Origin: Taeniopygia guttata
Taxonomy: Eukaryota > Chordata > Aves > Passeriformes > Estrildidae
Assembly (NCBI RefSeq): GCF_048771995.1
Contig: NC_133027.1
Span: 7,498,001 to 7,562,000 of the forward strand
Direction: 5' to 3'
DNA length: 64,000 nt
The translations under genes and the position numbers were made by a program. The notes beneath the pieces were generated by a model. It worked only from the letters and a program-made list of their open reading frames with translations. It was not told the origin of the DNA and searched no databases. Position 1 is the stretch's first letter. Each line of letters starts with the position of its first letter. Shown here piece by piece: positions 27,246 to 41,440 of this stretch.

Positions 27246-27559
27246 TATTTTTCATGCAACATGGAGAAGGAAATGAAAAAATGGTAGTGAGGTTAACCAC
27301 AATTCCAACATTGACTGCAGGATCTTAAATCAACTTGCAATGCATAATGCTTCAAAGTGGTTAATACACTAGCTAGCACCTCAGATGCAATATAAATATG
27401 AAATTGCAGCATCCATCCAGACTAATTAGCACACATGCAGATTGCTGCAGTGATATCACTTCACTGCCTACTCTTTTGAAGGCAGCTTGCTGAATTGAAA
27501 TTATGCTCTGAATTGCTCTGTGTCTCAATATTTAATTTATATAGGAAGAATGATCATTC

Positions 27560-27615
27560 TACCTCATTTATTTATATTATATCTCATTATAATATAATGA
27601 TAATATAATATTCCA
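27560..27615. repeat. AT-rich low-complexity tract
   Basis: Interleaved TATTATAT and TAATATAAT words are partly self-complementary. No gene is involved. Confidence 0.6.
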
Positions 27616-30600
27616 AATACTTCAGGGGAAGAGATCCTCTTTTATCATAAATAAAAGAGAGCAAGTAACACCTTAGGACCCAGAACCTAAACTCAGGGTC
27701 ATGCAGTGCAGTCTCACAAATAAAATTTCTAATAATAACAATATCTTAAGTAGACAGTCCAAGAGGATTTGATTTTCTCTTCCACACAGTATTTCATAGC
27801 AAAAAATTGATTTTAAAAGTAAGTAAATCTATCTTTCAAACTGTGGAAAAGTACTGGAATTACATATATTGCATTTATTCTGTAAACTAATTCTTCTGGC
27901 TCTGTCATTTATTTGCCATGGAAGTTACAGAAGAATGTCAGTGGCTTTGAGAAAATTTGTATTTACAGGGCAACACATTTGCTGCTTTCTTCAGTAAAAT
28001 TATTTCTCTATAGTTTTGGTATTTATTCTACTTGGTGGAGAAATGTCACTGGCAAAACATATTGGAAGCAGTTCAAACAACAGGAGAAAACCAAACAAGC
28101 CGCAAATATTAGCTACAAGCTTTTGATTAGTCTTTCAGTGATTTTGGAAAATGTAACTGTGGAAATAAAATTAACTGGCATTCTCAGTCCTCCAGATAAA
28201 TGAATCAAGGGAGCTGGCTAATGGACTCAGAAAATTAAGATTGTATTTGTTTTCCTTCATTCTGCATGTGCAATTATAACACTATCTAATGAGTTTTTAG
28301 AACCTCTTGACCAAAATGATCTGAAGTTATAACTAAAAATTCAGTAGCCAAAGAGGCAGATTGTAACATATCAGGGCAGTTACAAGTAGGAGAGCACAGA
28401 AAGATTGTAAAAAGTTGGGGTTTTTTTTCTGCATGATACTCCAGGAACAGCTTTAATTCCAGGTAAGTGTCAACAGATCAGCAGCAGCCACTAAAAATCT
28501 CAGACTTTTTACATTCATCTCTAGGAGAAACACAAACATCTGGTATTCAGTTCCTCATTAGAGTTGACCCAGCATTTGGCCTTTAGCTCTCTTAGAGGAA
28601 GACAAGGCTGAATCAAGCATTTCAGGCTGTGTATCTGTGGTGGCTGAATCCTGGAGAATAGGTATTTAGGTTTAAACTGACCAAGTGGAAACATTTCTAA
28701 TCCTTCCTACTAGGGAAGCAGGAAAAAGTATTTTTACTTTTATTTTCCATTACATTTGAAGGCCTATCAAAGATAAAAAAGAGGACCAAAACAGAGCCAT
28801 CACAGCATTTCAGTAAAATGTCTGACCTTCAATACAATTTTAGCTTATTCTTCAGCTATCTTAAGGGCTGTGGATTAAAAATATCGTCCACTATAGCTTA
28901 GTTTCAGCCGATACGGTTACAGGTGAACTACCTAAACAAGCAGGTGGATAGTAGCACAATGTTACCACAGTTTCATTTTAATTAGCAGGTTTGTGTTAGA
29001 ACACATTCATCAAGATATTTGTCTGTATCAGAGAAGGAGGGAGATACTATTAGGTCTAACTAGCAATAACATTTCTATGGGAGACCAAATGAAAAGTGTT
29101 TTATTACAAGGATATACAAATACAGCTGGGAATCACCTTTTTTTCAGACACTTCTGAAATTGTCCCAGGTAGAACCAGCAACAGCCAACTATTCAACTAT
29201 CTTGGACATCAGAAATGTTATCACCAAACACACCCTGTACCTCAAGCAAAATAAGAGAGATCTCACAGTCTTTCTCAATCAATATTCTCAAACAGTTTAA
29301 CTGCCTGAACAGATGCTAGAACCCATGTGATTCAGAAGTAACCAATTTTGATATAATTTATAAAATTTGATTTCTATTGCACTCTCCAAAACAGGTGTTG
29401 CTAAGAGTTTGACTCTGTCATTGTTGACCAACCAGTTTGGATACAGGATTATGTCTAGCTCATGCTGTTCTGAGTTCCTTTACAGTAATAAATTACTTTC
29501 CCAGAGCTGACAGAGTTTAGTGACCTTTTCAACTTACCAAGCTGGGACAAATATGAATCTGTGTAAAATATTGCTATCCTTTGTTCTTCTTCAAGTCTCA
29601 ATGGGTTTTCAATTGAGAGTGATCTAATCGAGTATGCACACTGTGGGAAAGAGCATTTAGCCATGCAAGAGGTTCCTAAGTTATCTGATGTGTCTGGTGG
29701 GAATTATAAAAATATCACTTCAAGAGTATAAATTTACATCATCATGTAAAAAATAAGGTACTAATAAGAGACCTCTACAAAAACAAATACATTTAATGCC
29801 TATGAAGAAAATGACTGTCATAATTTGGAAGCTGAATGTTGACTTACAGATGGAAAGACCCATTAGATCATTCATTCCCTCTTTTTGCCAAGACAGAAAT
29901 ATATCCTAAAGAACATTTCATGCTCTTCTGCCCAGTATAATTTTTGTAACATAAGTGATGGAGTTTCTGTTGAAAACCTGATTGCTTTATAAAGCATGCA
30001 CAAGAGACTGGCATGTACATATGGGAGCATTAAGTCAAAAACCAGTGGTTTGAGACAGGGAGGGCATTCAGCAGTGGGAAGGATGTGGGTAGGAATCATG
30101 TAGCTCTAGAAAGAGTTATTGGTGGGCTGATCACTGGTAAATGTTCTCGTTAGAACAGATATACACATAATTACTACACAACCATTCCTTGGCATTCATC
30201 TGTCCATACCCATTTCCTATCCGAGCACTTCAGCTAGACTTATAAAGTAAGAGTTATTCATCTATTTTAGGTACTTCAGGATGGAATGAATCATGCCCTA
30301 AAAGTACCTATTTCTCACCACTGACTTTTAAGTGAATCAGGAAGCAGGGTCTGACTTACACAACTGTAGTGTGTATGTGCAGAGATATGTTAGAGAGCTG
30401 AGCTCCATGCTGTTGTCCTAATGGGAGCTTGGGTACTACCTTCATGTAGGTGGCTATACCAATTTACTTTAAGGCAAAAATACTAATTTGTGGGATGAAT
30501 CCCACACCTACAATTAACTGAGGCATGAGTCTCATTCTCTGTGACCATAATCATCCTGCTTTGCTTCCTAATTGCTCACCAGTTTTTCTTTAGCATTGTG

Positions 30601-33600
30601 AAGAACCAAAAAACATTAAGCCCTTGATGAGAGTGAGGATCAAATGGCCTTCTGAAAAGACTTGGTTCTCTTCTCTCCATTCCAGTGTACTACAAGAGTC
30701 TCACTCTAAACCACAAAAGGGAAGGCTTGGGTGATTAACAACTACTTTGCCAACTCTACTCTCCCAGATACACTGGATTTCTATGTAAGAATTGCATATT
30801 TGCCTTTCTGTTACAGAGGAAAGGGAGTTCCAAGAGCCACAAACATCAAGAAAGCTGTTGACAACACACCTGCAAGAATGGTGGACAGCTCCAGTTAGAA
30901 TGATATTTTGGAACACCTCTGGTGCCTTCCCTGAGACCCAGAGGGATTTCAGAGAACCCAAGGTCCCGTGTCAGAGAGATCACTGCAGCCAGTTATACAC
31001 GTATGACATTTGGAGAGTTGCCTTCTAGCAGCATATCCCTGAGGGTAGAAATGAGCTCACAGAATTATAAACTTCTACAAGAAGAGGCAAAACTTTTGTC
31101 TTGCTGTAGCAGTGTCTTGTCCATCATATGTGTCCCCATGCTAGGTGCTTCTATTTACAGATCAAGCCAGCCTGGTACTCTTGGCCAAGGCAGTTGTTCC
31201 AGAAAGGTAACACCAAGGGTCTGCACATATGAAAAAAAAAATCTTAGAAGTGGTGACTTTCCTTCCTGAAGGCTCCTTAGTTTGAATGTAGCTCACATAG
31301 CAAAGATGAGGAGCTTGCCTTTACACAGTAATTTGCATTTGTGGTTTTTTTTTAATTAACCAAACTTCTTAGCAATTTCTTAAATGTATTTTTATAAAAA
31401 TTACAGTATTTCATTAGGTGTTTCCCACTTTACACAACATATGTACAAAAACGTGTAGCTGCTGAGTAAAATCCCATTCTGAGAGCAGGAAGAGCACACA
31501 GACATATCCTTGTCAGAAGAGCACTGATTTACAAGGCGTGGATCAGTGGATCTGCTCTGACAGATTTCATATTTTGTTTCTTTATTAACTGTGCATAATT
31601 TTTACATTCTATTCAATTTAGCTTATGACAGATAAGTACTTTTAAAAGTCAGATCTCAAGGCAAAGAAATGTCAGTGTGAAAGAATAAAGAGATTTAGTA
31701 TGCATTTATTACGTAAATAAATACTCAAGCTTCTCAAAAGTGTTGAAGTCAATGACACACCTGCTTAAATTGGTGAATTCATGGTGAGTAGCTTTAAACA
31801 GACATACTTTTGAAGTAAAAATACCACCAAGTATTAGACATTTTATGAAACTGAGTTAAATTAATATTACTCTTACATTTTTATTACATATTGAGCTGGA
31901 TCTCTCTTCCTCTGAAGTCACCAGGAATATTAACATCTATTTAATTAACTTGAAGCAAGATGTAGTCTGGAAGAATTATTTTACCATGACTAAAGGAGAA
32001 AACAAAGTCTGAAATTCAGCTTTTCCAGCAAGGCACTGAACTCATATCCACAGAGATATTTAGATACCAATCTACCACTGGACAAGAAATAGACAAGTAA
32101 ATATATTTAAGAACCTGGAACTCATTAGCTGCGATCCATTTGGATACAAGAAGTATTCGCTCTTCCCTGAATAGCAAATAGAGCAATGTGGAAAAACATC
32201 AAAATAAATCAGTATTATAAAAAAAAGCAGCTCACCCTCTGCAATGATAAAGGTTGGATTAATTTTCCAACACTCATTATGAACCACGGGAACCCATGTC
32301 TACCAACTGGCAGCTATGTGCAACTCAGTGTTTAATTCTGGACTTTATGTATGACTTCTAAAAACCATCTCCTCCAAAGCACCAAGGACTGCCTGGCTGG
32401 AATTACTCTGCAGGAGAGAGCAGCCAAGGTGCCCCCAGCTGAAGCACCTTGTTTAAGCCAAAGGTGACATTCTGATCTCAGTCACACCAGAGCTAATCAG
32501 AGGCACAGAGATGCTAATAGATCAGAATCCAGCTTATTGTAGCTGTCAAGACCGTGGTTGGTCACTGAAGTGTCTCAGATTTCTAACTGTGGTATTTCCA
32601 GGTCAGTTTTCAATTAACAGTCTTTATTCTGAGTGTGTGCTATAGAGATCTGTGCAAACCAAGGTGATGGAAAAATATTATTTATATTTTTTTCAGAAAA
32701 ATATGCTAACTGAATGAAGGGAACTTGTTTTTTTCCACTCATTATTATCCTGGTTTTTTTTAAATAAGGTTGTGGCAAACATAAGTTCGATGTCTCTTTT
32801 ATTCGCTTTGTGACTTCTTTGATCCCCAGTACAACTTGTTCAAATTCATATCCCTGGCATAACTTAGGTTTTATTCCCCACTGTATATTTTACAAATCTT
32901 CCATTGTTTACCGTTTTTTTAAAGATATAAGCTGAAAGATAACCTTATCTCAAATGAATTTTCTCATACATGGTGTTTATGGGGTACCAGAGGATTCTGT
33001 TCTCACAGAAATTCCTTGCCTGCATGATTGCCTCTCACCAGAAGCATGAGAGGAAATTCTCCTTGAGATTCTCCAAATGGAGTCTGAGGTTCCAATTCAA
33101 TTGCTACAGAATAGAGCTCACGGTGTGGCTAAACCCTGCAGACTTCAAGGAACACTGAGCCTTAGAGAGCTTTGAAAAGGCCACAGCAAATTCATACTTA
33201 CTTGACTCCCCAGCTCCCTACCATGCCAGTGGAACTTTGTGGATGTTGCCATCTTTGTATCTATGTATCTCAGATAATTAATTAGAAATAAGTATGTTTC
33301 AGATGAAGTATTCTTCATATCTGTAAGTATGACTTCAGATTAAGTCCTATTTCCTAAAGCCTTCAGAGACAAATGAAAATCTCACTGTAGCTCTGCTGCA
33401 ATATTTTTCAAGACTTCAGTGTCTGCGAGATGACCTGAATTCCAAAATTGAAGCTGATTCTGGCAAACTTACTGGCAAACCTCACATATTCAGCTTTGTT
33501 TTACCCTCTGATAATGTCATAGATACTGCTGAAGAACAAATGTTTTACGAGATGATGAAATTTAAAAAAAAACCCAACAGCAAATAAGTCCATTATCCAT

Positions 33601-35929
33601 AGCAAAATATCTGAGCATTTCAGTCACACTGAGGCAGAAGTTTCTGCATCCAAACCACTTTTTAGGTTGCTAGAATCCAGCTGCGACAGTTTCGTTAGGA
33701 TATTTAAAGCACAGTGGTGCAGAATATAGATGAGATACTGTGCCAAAGAATAGCTTTATCAGTTTCAGCAAAATACACCCAGAAGACATCAAAGCAGTGA
33801 AACACCAATATTTTAAAGTAAAACAAATATATATTATACAGACTCTGTCAATTTATGGAGCTGCTGGGATTGTATTTTAATGCAATCTATTCATTATAAC
33901 TGCTATGAGTAAGAAATTTTCCCTAATATAAAAAAAACCCAATAATCCTGCTACAACTTGGAGGAAGTTGTCAGAGCTCCTAGTGAAACAGGTATGGCAG
34001 AGTGGCATCTGTGCCACAAAGAGTACGGTAAAATCATTAAAAAACATGGTTTCACCACAAGCACAGAGAAAGACCAAAGAATTTATGGGTCTTGCATAAA
34101 AAAGGATCTTCTAGCCTGCATATTAAGCTCTTTAATTTTTACCTATTCCAGTCATCCTTGCTGGCTTGTTCTTGAAAAATATAAAAAAGTTCTTATTTTG
34201 AATGTAATCTGCATTAAATAATTCACAAAAGAAAAAAAAAAGGTTGCAGTGAGTGAGCATGTGATATAATTACACCAATTTGGGACTTTACTGGTAATAA
34301 CCATCCTCAGTAAATAAACCTGGAAAAAGGGTATTAAAAAATTCTTACAACAGAGGTCCAACTGCCTTCAACAAGACATTTGTTTTTCCTCAGGTGGTAA
34401 TATACAAATATATGATGTATAAATGAGCTAAAGATGCAGAATGTGTATTGTTAATTCTTACATCTTTAACCACAGTGATTACATTGATAGCTTGTTAATC
34501 TTTGCCCAGGCTCAATTTATTCACTTTTTGTTAATTTACGAAGCAAGAGACACAAGTTACATGGAAGCTGAAAGGTAATGCACTGGCAAAATAAGAATTA
34601 CAGAAAGATGCTGAGGATGGGATTCAGTTACCTGCTTATAAGCTTCTAATGCCATCTTAGACAGCCCAGGGACTATCTGGGGATCATCTCTTTGTTGCCA
34701 GCTGCCACCCCAGAATGGCACTACTCTTCTCTAAGTCCTATGTTGTACCTGCCAGCTCAGTGTGGCTGTCTGAGATATGCTAGGGCACTGAAAATACGAA
34801 TGGTTGCTTATATTTAAGTTAATTAATCCCACCCTGACTAGTTATACTCACACTCTGTCCAAGCTAGCCCCAGAGAGGGCTGTGCTGAGGAGGGAACGAT
34901 GGATTCACACAAGGCAGTCCATCTGGCCCGGCTCTGGGCCTGAAACAACACAGCCCACCCAAACTGCTGTATCCTCCCACGGCCCCACTGTGCTACAGCA
35001 ATTTATTGGTTGGGTCTTTCGGTCTTTGACAACTCAAGGATCTTGCATGATGTTATGTTACATATTGTGGAAAATGCAGGGTTAGGAGAAACGTGAAATT
35101 TTTGGATTCCTCTCCACATTCTGTCTGTATAATGAGGGAACAGCCCTCAGATACAGGTGGCTGGGAAAGAAACAACTCAATATATATTTGTGGCTAGGAA
35201 GTATGTCCCAGTAAAATGAACACTACCACTTATCAGCTCTCTTTGCTTCCAGACTATGTACTTGGGTTTTTTTAGTTTGGATGTTTGTTTGGTTTTTTTT
35301 AAATCTCACCTTCCTCCATTCTTTTGTCACTACTAACAGAACAGAGCACGATTTCCTTTTTCTACTTTCCTTTCATAGCCATTTCAGATCTTGTCTCTTT
35401 GAAAGATGCTGCCCATCACAGATTGCAATCTGCCTTGTACAGTTCTCAGTTATGTTTAAATCTTATTTCATCCTTCAAAGGCTGGCTGAAAGAAGTGTCA
35501 GGTAATTATTTCAGGCTGTAGCTTAACACTTCAGCTTACCAGTGTATGATCTCTCTCTTTGGTAAAGACCTTCATTCACTGAAGGTCAGGGTATTAGTGT
35601 TATTTTTAAATATATTCCCAGCACTGAAGAGTTAAAAATAGCCTTCTACGAAAACGCACAGTAATTGGTTAAACCTTGTTAGCAATCACATGAAGATGAT
35701 AACTCCTCCCAGGAAAAGACATAGCCAAAGCAGCTTTGACATGGATTTATACTTAGAAGAGCAGCTGCAGGCCTGCTGAGGAGTTCACAATATAGACTCT
35801 TGGATTATTAGCAGAAAATTAGCAGCTTGATACTGGAAAGGAAGGGAAGAAGACATGAAAAAAAAACTTGCTCATGGTGATCTGCAAGTGAATTCCATGG
35901 ATTCTCTATTTTTGAACAATCACCATTAG

Positions 35930-37865
35930 AAAGAAGGCCTAAAAGATGGATCTGGGAAAGGCAAAGCTGCTGAGAACTGGCCTCAATGCTTTATATCAAG
36001 CTATCCACCCTGTGCATGGAATTGCCTGGACAGATGGGAAGCAAGTGATACTGACTACTTTATACTATCAAAATGGAGAGCTGAAGTTTGGAGACTCAAG
36101 CATTCTTGGTCAATTTGAACATGTACATGGCCTTTCCTGGGGCCCATATTGCTCTACAGACACCCCAGCTCTGCTCGCTGTTCAGCACAAAAAGCACGTA
36201 AGCATTTGGCAGCTGGTCTACAGCAGTGCAGAGAAGAAAAAGCCCTTGATTTCTCAGACTTGTGAAGTTGGTGAGCCATTTCCACTGCTTTCTCAGGGCT
36301 GTGTCTGGCATCCAAAGAAGGAGGTCTTGGCTGTGCTTACAAAACGAGATGCTTCAGTCTTGCATGCCGTTCGTACTGACAATACGCGGGTTAAGGCAGA
36401 GATCAAAAGCAGCGGAGTTATCCACTGTGCTTGCTGGACTAAGGATGGTAATCGTTTAGTAGTTGCTATAGGCAGTACTCTGCACTCCTACATATGGGAT
36501 AATGCTCAGAAAACTCTAAATATCTGCTCCTTTTGCCCAGTTTTTGATGTGGGAGGTTATATCTGCGCTATAGAAGCCACTCTGGATTTCCAAATTGCTG
36601 TAGCTACTGAGCTTCCTTTAGATAACATCTGTGGTTTCAATGCAGGCATTGCATTTGATGTGCCCTCTGGTACAGAAGGTGTTTCTTTAATCTCACAGTC
36701 TGCTTTGGTGCTTGGTGACGAGGAATACTCCATGGACACACGAAGAAAGTCCATAGATTCAGACAGATCAGGTGTTGATTCAGTTGCTTCTTCTTCATCA
36801 GGTCCTGTGGATTTGACTCATATCCTTGCAAACCACCGTCGCTCTGATCCCAGTCCTCTCATTACTCTGAAACGCAAAGATTCTGCAGCAACAAATGGTC
36901 AAGATTCTTCTCACTTGATCTTGGTGACTTTTGAGAGGAAGGTAACAACCACCAGAAAAGTCACTATCCCAGGTATTCTGGTTCCTGATATAATGGCTTT
37001 TGACCTTAGAGCTCAGATTGTGGCAGTAGCCTCTAATACTTCTAATATTGTTCTGGTGTATTCAGTAACCTCTTCCTCCATGCCTCACATTCAACAAATC
37101 CAGCTGGAAAAAAATGAAAGACCAAAGGGCCTATGCTTTTTAACAGATAAACTCTTATTGCTTCTGATTGGCAAGCAGAGGTTCCCTGATCCTAATCTCA
37201 TTCCATCTTCAAGTTCAGACAGGTATGTAATACGTCTTATGGTCAAAGAATTGATGCTGGAAGAAAATTCTTCAGCATTTCCTGATACTAAACAGAAAAT
37301 GTTTTATAACTTTGAATCCTCTGTTAATATACCTGGGAAAAGAAAATTCTTTGAGAACCTTGCCACAGAAGACCAACCTCAAAGCAGGGAATTGTTAATA
37401 CCAAGAAGCACAGTTATTCAGTCTCCAAGTGGCAGGAGAAGACTCATTGAAGAAGTAAAGAGCCCTAGTTATGAGCAGAGCTCTTCATCAAGTGTGAGTG
37501 ACCTGGATGAAAAAAGGCTCCCAGGTGACTCTTTGGTGGCCTTGGAAACATTGGATGCTGAACCTATGAATTGCTCAGTGTCTCTTCGTGGTTGTGGATC
37601 ACCTAGCAGGATTTCCAGCAGACCAACATCCCCTAAAGTGCAATTCAATGTGATCCAAGAAGCATCAAATTATCCTAAAAACAACAATTTGCCAAGTGAA
37701 AGGGGAATGAGCCACATATCTAGAAATTTAGAGAGACTTTGTGGCAGTTTCAATGAGTTACAGCTGAGTCTTTCCGAAATATCAGACCTCGCTAGGAACG
37801 GGAGGAGGATATCTTTGGCCTACCCGTGCTCCCAGGAACCGCCTGTCGTGCACGTCACCTACCAG
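35930..37865 (+). CDS. WDCP: WDCP copy A, main coding exon (start codon at 35946)
   Basis: The coding part is 35946-37865, 640 codons. The start is fixed by an in-frame TAA at 35940-35942 just upstream, and a plausible acceptor (CACCATTAG) ends at 35929. The protein begins [16 protein letters not shown], which I recognise as WDCP (C2orf44; 721 residues in human). WD-like segments are visible at about residues 75-90 (ending VSIWQL) and 157-190 (GVIHCACW...SYIWDNAQ). The conserved core [15 protein letters not shown] is at 339-352. Serine-rich, probably disordered stretches lie at 264-290 and 505-565, and a predicted coiled coil at about 590-618. The family is cytosolic, oligomerises, binds the SH3 domain of HCK and has been found fused to ALK in tumours. 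The exon ends at HVTYQ with a GTAACG donor. Read-through would add 24 residues to a stop at 37940, so intron retention would give an alternative end. Confidence 0.95.
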
Positions 37866-40800
37866 GTAACGTTTTGTCAGCTTAGAAATACTGTGATAGG
37901 AACCAGATTTTTAAACAATCTTGTATTTATTTACCTTTAAACCAGGAGGATGCAGTTTATTCTTATCAACCCATAAGAAATGTAACCTAGGTTTGGCATC
38001 CAGCTTAATTTAAAATTGAATTGTTATTTGTCATTGGAATGACAACTCAGGATGATGTGGATAGTTTAAAGGATACCTAACATGGGAGATTTGTCTGTTT
38101 ATTCTTTGATCATGCACAATTTTCTTGTGCTAGACACTGGCTGATTTTGTGTGCATCTGTCAGAAAGAACAGAGCCAGAGTTGTTAATCTACAAAAGGCT
38201 TATATTTTAGTTTTGTGCAGAGATAAGCTGATGAATGGGGGGCTACAGTAGCTTACCAGAAATGTAATGTTTAAACCTGAGCTCAAATCCAGGGTCTGAA
38301 GATAGCCAGACTCAAAGGAAGACTAAAACAAAGTATTGAATCTCAATTTATGGAAAATTTAAATGGACATCACATGAATTTGGCTTATTTCTGCTTTGAT
38401 TTCTCAACACTATTCTTTGCAAAATTAGATGTACTCAATTTGTAAAACACATAACCACTTAAAATTTTTGGGAAAAAAAGCCTCAAACAAACAAAAACCT
38501 TCCAATCCATCAATATGTAATTATGATTTCATTAAATAAATATAAGAATTTCAAACTATCATGTTCCTATCTACCCTTGTTTTGGCAAATTTCCTCCTGG
38601 CTTCAATAAGTATTTCAACTAAGGAATGTAGGTTGGGTAATTATTTCTACTGTTTTTAATATTATTCATAGGAATACCAACGTTATACTGATCAGATTTT
38701 TGAACATGCTGATGATAATGATAAAACTGGTATCCCTTTCAGGATGTAGATGTCAATTATAAATGCATTCTTATTTACTGCAACATAAGCAGCATTATGT
38801 CAAAATAATACACTGCATTGTGATGATGCTGAAGAAAATTTTAACTTTAAAGGAATCCATATAGACATCTAAGAACCCCTCCTTAAACAGTCATTAAAGG
38901 AATGGTGACTCAATTCAGTCATGGTCATTACATTCTAGCAAGCATTTACTTGGCATTTAAACAGATTCTGGCATGTTGGGTTGTCTGGATAAAAGCAAAA
39001 CTTTCGATATGAATTAGTCAATAATTTAACTTGAACACATTATACAAATTCTGGTGGAAAAGTAACATGTCTATTTTAAATAATTTAGGATTTTATTGGC
39101 CAAGAAGCAAGCCCTTATGTTCTGCAGTATGTTCAGATTAATTTTGATTTCTTAACATAAATCAACTAATTTATTTAGCAAGCAGCCCTGTTTCTAGGAG
39201 TCAATTGGATTAACCTTTCCCAAGAGAAGTTTTATTTGTGACACATAACATTAATCTAAGATCTGAAGTCGCTGTGCACGTGCTTACACAAGAAGTAAGA
39301 ATTAGTTAACCTGTTATTTTTCTTTGGAAAGAACAACAAAAAAAATTAGGTATTTCTAAAATACTGCTATAAAAACTATGTTTAGAAAGGAATACTTATT
39401 TACCTGAATGGGTTAGTTTCACATTAAGCCAGCAGCAAGCACTGCTAGCACTGCATTACAATGACTCGGAAAAAGTGCCACAAATGCCTTCCCACACACA
39501 GCTTTCCTGGGGAGCTCTCGACTAATGCCCTGTATAGCTCACCCCTCTTCTGAAATCTAACAAGATCACAGCATGATGCCAAAAAATAATGAAAAATAGA
39601 CTTGGCAGAAAGGTCTACAGACAGGGAAATATTTGCTTCATAGGCAGCTAATAATTTTCAGAGAAATGGTTGTTTTGATTAGTTTATATTCAGACATCTG
39701 AACCCTGTTCCTCCTCCAGGAGTTGTTTAGTGCACTGTGAGCTCAGAGACCAGCTGGGCTGTGGGTTCCAGCCAGACACTGTGTTCACAGAGCAAAAAGT
39801 CAGGAAATAGCTTTATGGCCTTATGATATAAATATCAGCCAGTGGAAAACTTTCTAAGCTTTAGGAACACTGCAGTCCAGTCAATAATATGGCCATTATC
39901 TTCCAGCTCTTTGTGCCAAGTGCATGTCTTCTTAAGTGTCTCTATAACCCCCAGCTCAGTACAGGTTCAGTCTTGATTGAGAAATCTATTGTACTAAAGA
40001 ATATAATGATCAGAACTGCATAACCATATTTATACATTTAAAAAATAAAATGAAAGTTTAAAATATAATGGTTAAAAATGTAGCAATAATTAATGAGCAA
40101 TTATGAACAGTGTTGTGCAGAAGCGTTATTGACATATTTATGTGTACTTCCTGTTCTGCTTACAAAACTAAAAAAACAGAAACATTAATTACTTAATAAT
40201 TCATAATGTTTGCTCATTTAACAGTCTTCAAAACCTTTGTTTATCCTGTTAGTGCAAGTCTGCCTTTAACTCCTCTGAAGTCACATCTATGCAGTGCTAC
40301 CAGAATTTGTATTCTTTGTAGCCCATAGCCATAGAAGAAAACCACGATCAACACTTTGGAAATGTCACTGCACTATCACTTTTGTAATAGCATTCAGCCA
40401 CCAGAGGTAACTTGATCATTCAACCCTGAAAAGCAAATATTATTGCTCTTTCATCACATACAGGTTTGTGATTCAGAGGAATGTGGGAGGGCAGACAGAC
40501 AAATGCAATAAGAAGACATTATTTAAAAAGAAAAAAAAAAAAGAAGAAGGATCTGTCACAGATTTTTTTCTGTTTCATATTGCAAAAAGATACTTTTATC
40601 ATCCCTTTCCTCCAGAAAAGAAACAGCTGCAGCATATTTAAACTAGTCTCATTCAAAAGCTAATTACAGTGGAAATAAAGCCAATCTGGATCTCAAATTA
40701 AAGGCATTTAGGCAAACCTCTCCAGGAGGAACATTCGTCTTAATCTGAAGAATATCTTTAAACTCCTACATTTTGTTCACAAGCAGTATGATGTCAAAAG

Positions 40801-41346
40801 TTTATATCACTGATAGCATACATTGTATAATTAAATAGGATATAATAACTTTTCAGCAATTAGTCACAATGACTTTCTTTTCTTAGCACTGACCAATAAT
40901 TATACATAAGTAAATTTGTACTTTTATAGTATCTTCATACAATTTACTATGGGAAACTATTGCCAGCTGCAAAGGTCAGCTACAAAATAAATGTGGTATT
41001 TTTTCTTTTTACACATATCTAGGAGATGAACAGAAAGGATCCAAACATATGGCAGTAAAGCTCTGATAGAAATACATGATGTAAAGAAGGGGAACGTAAG
41101 AAGGGCACAGTAAAATCAGTGAAGACCAGGCTAAAATGATGAGCTGTAATAAGACCATGAACCCTCCTGAAATCCAAAGGGCAATCTTGACTCGGGTTGA
41201 GCAATAGAAAGTAAGTCATGAAAATGATGGAAGAGGAAGCTGATATGACTTCTCCCTGGAGTAAGAAACTAGTCAGCTATCCTGAAATTTAGAAACAAGA
41301 GATTTAGGATGACTGTAAAAGAAAGACCTGCAGTAGTCAAGAGAAA

Positions 41347-41440
41347 GTGTGATTAATGCATGGATAACATTTTGAGCAAAGGTTGAGGAATTTGTGTGAT
41401 TAATGCAGGGATAACATTTTGAGCAAAGGTTGAGGAATTT
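41347..41440. repeat. Tandem duplication, 2 x 47 bp
   Basis: The 47-bp unit starting GTGTGATTAATGCA and ending GAGGAATTT occurs twice head to tail, with one mismatch (CATGG versus CAGGG). The near-identity points to a recent local duplication. Confidence 0.95.

Larger units (their letters stand above)
23191..35929 (+). other. WDCP: Probable leader intron of WDCP copy A
   Basis: This is about 12.7 kb between the CpG island and the first WDCP-A coding exon. I see no coding exon in it. Contents are a CR1 copy at about 26860-27245, an AT-only low-complexity patch at about 27560-27615, and otherwise unique AT-rich sequence. That it is one intron rests on the expected promoter position. A nearer, undetected promoter is possible. 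Confidence 0.45.
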
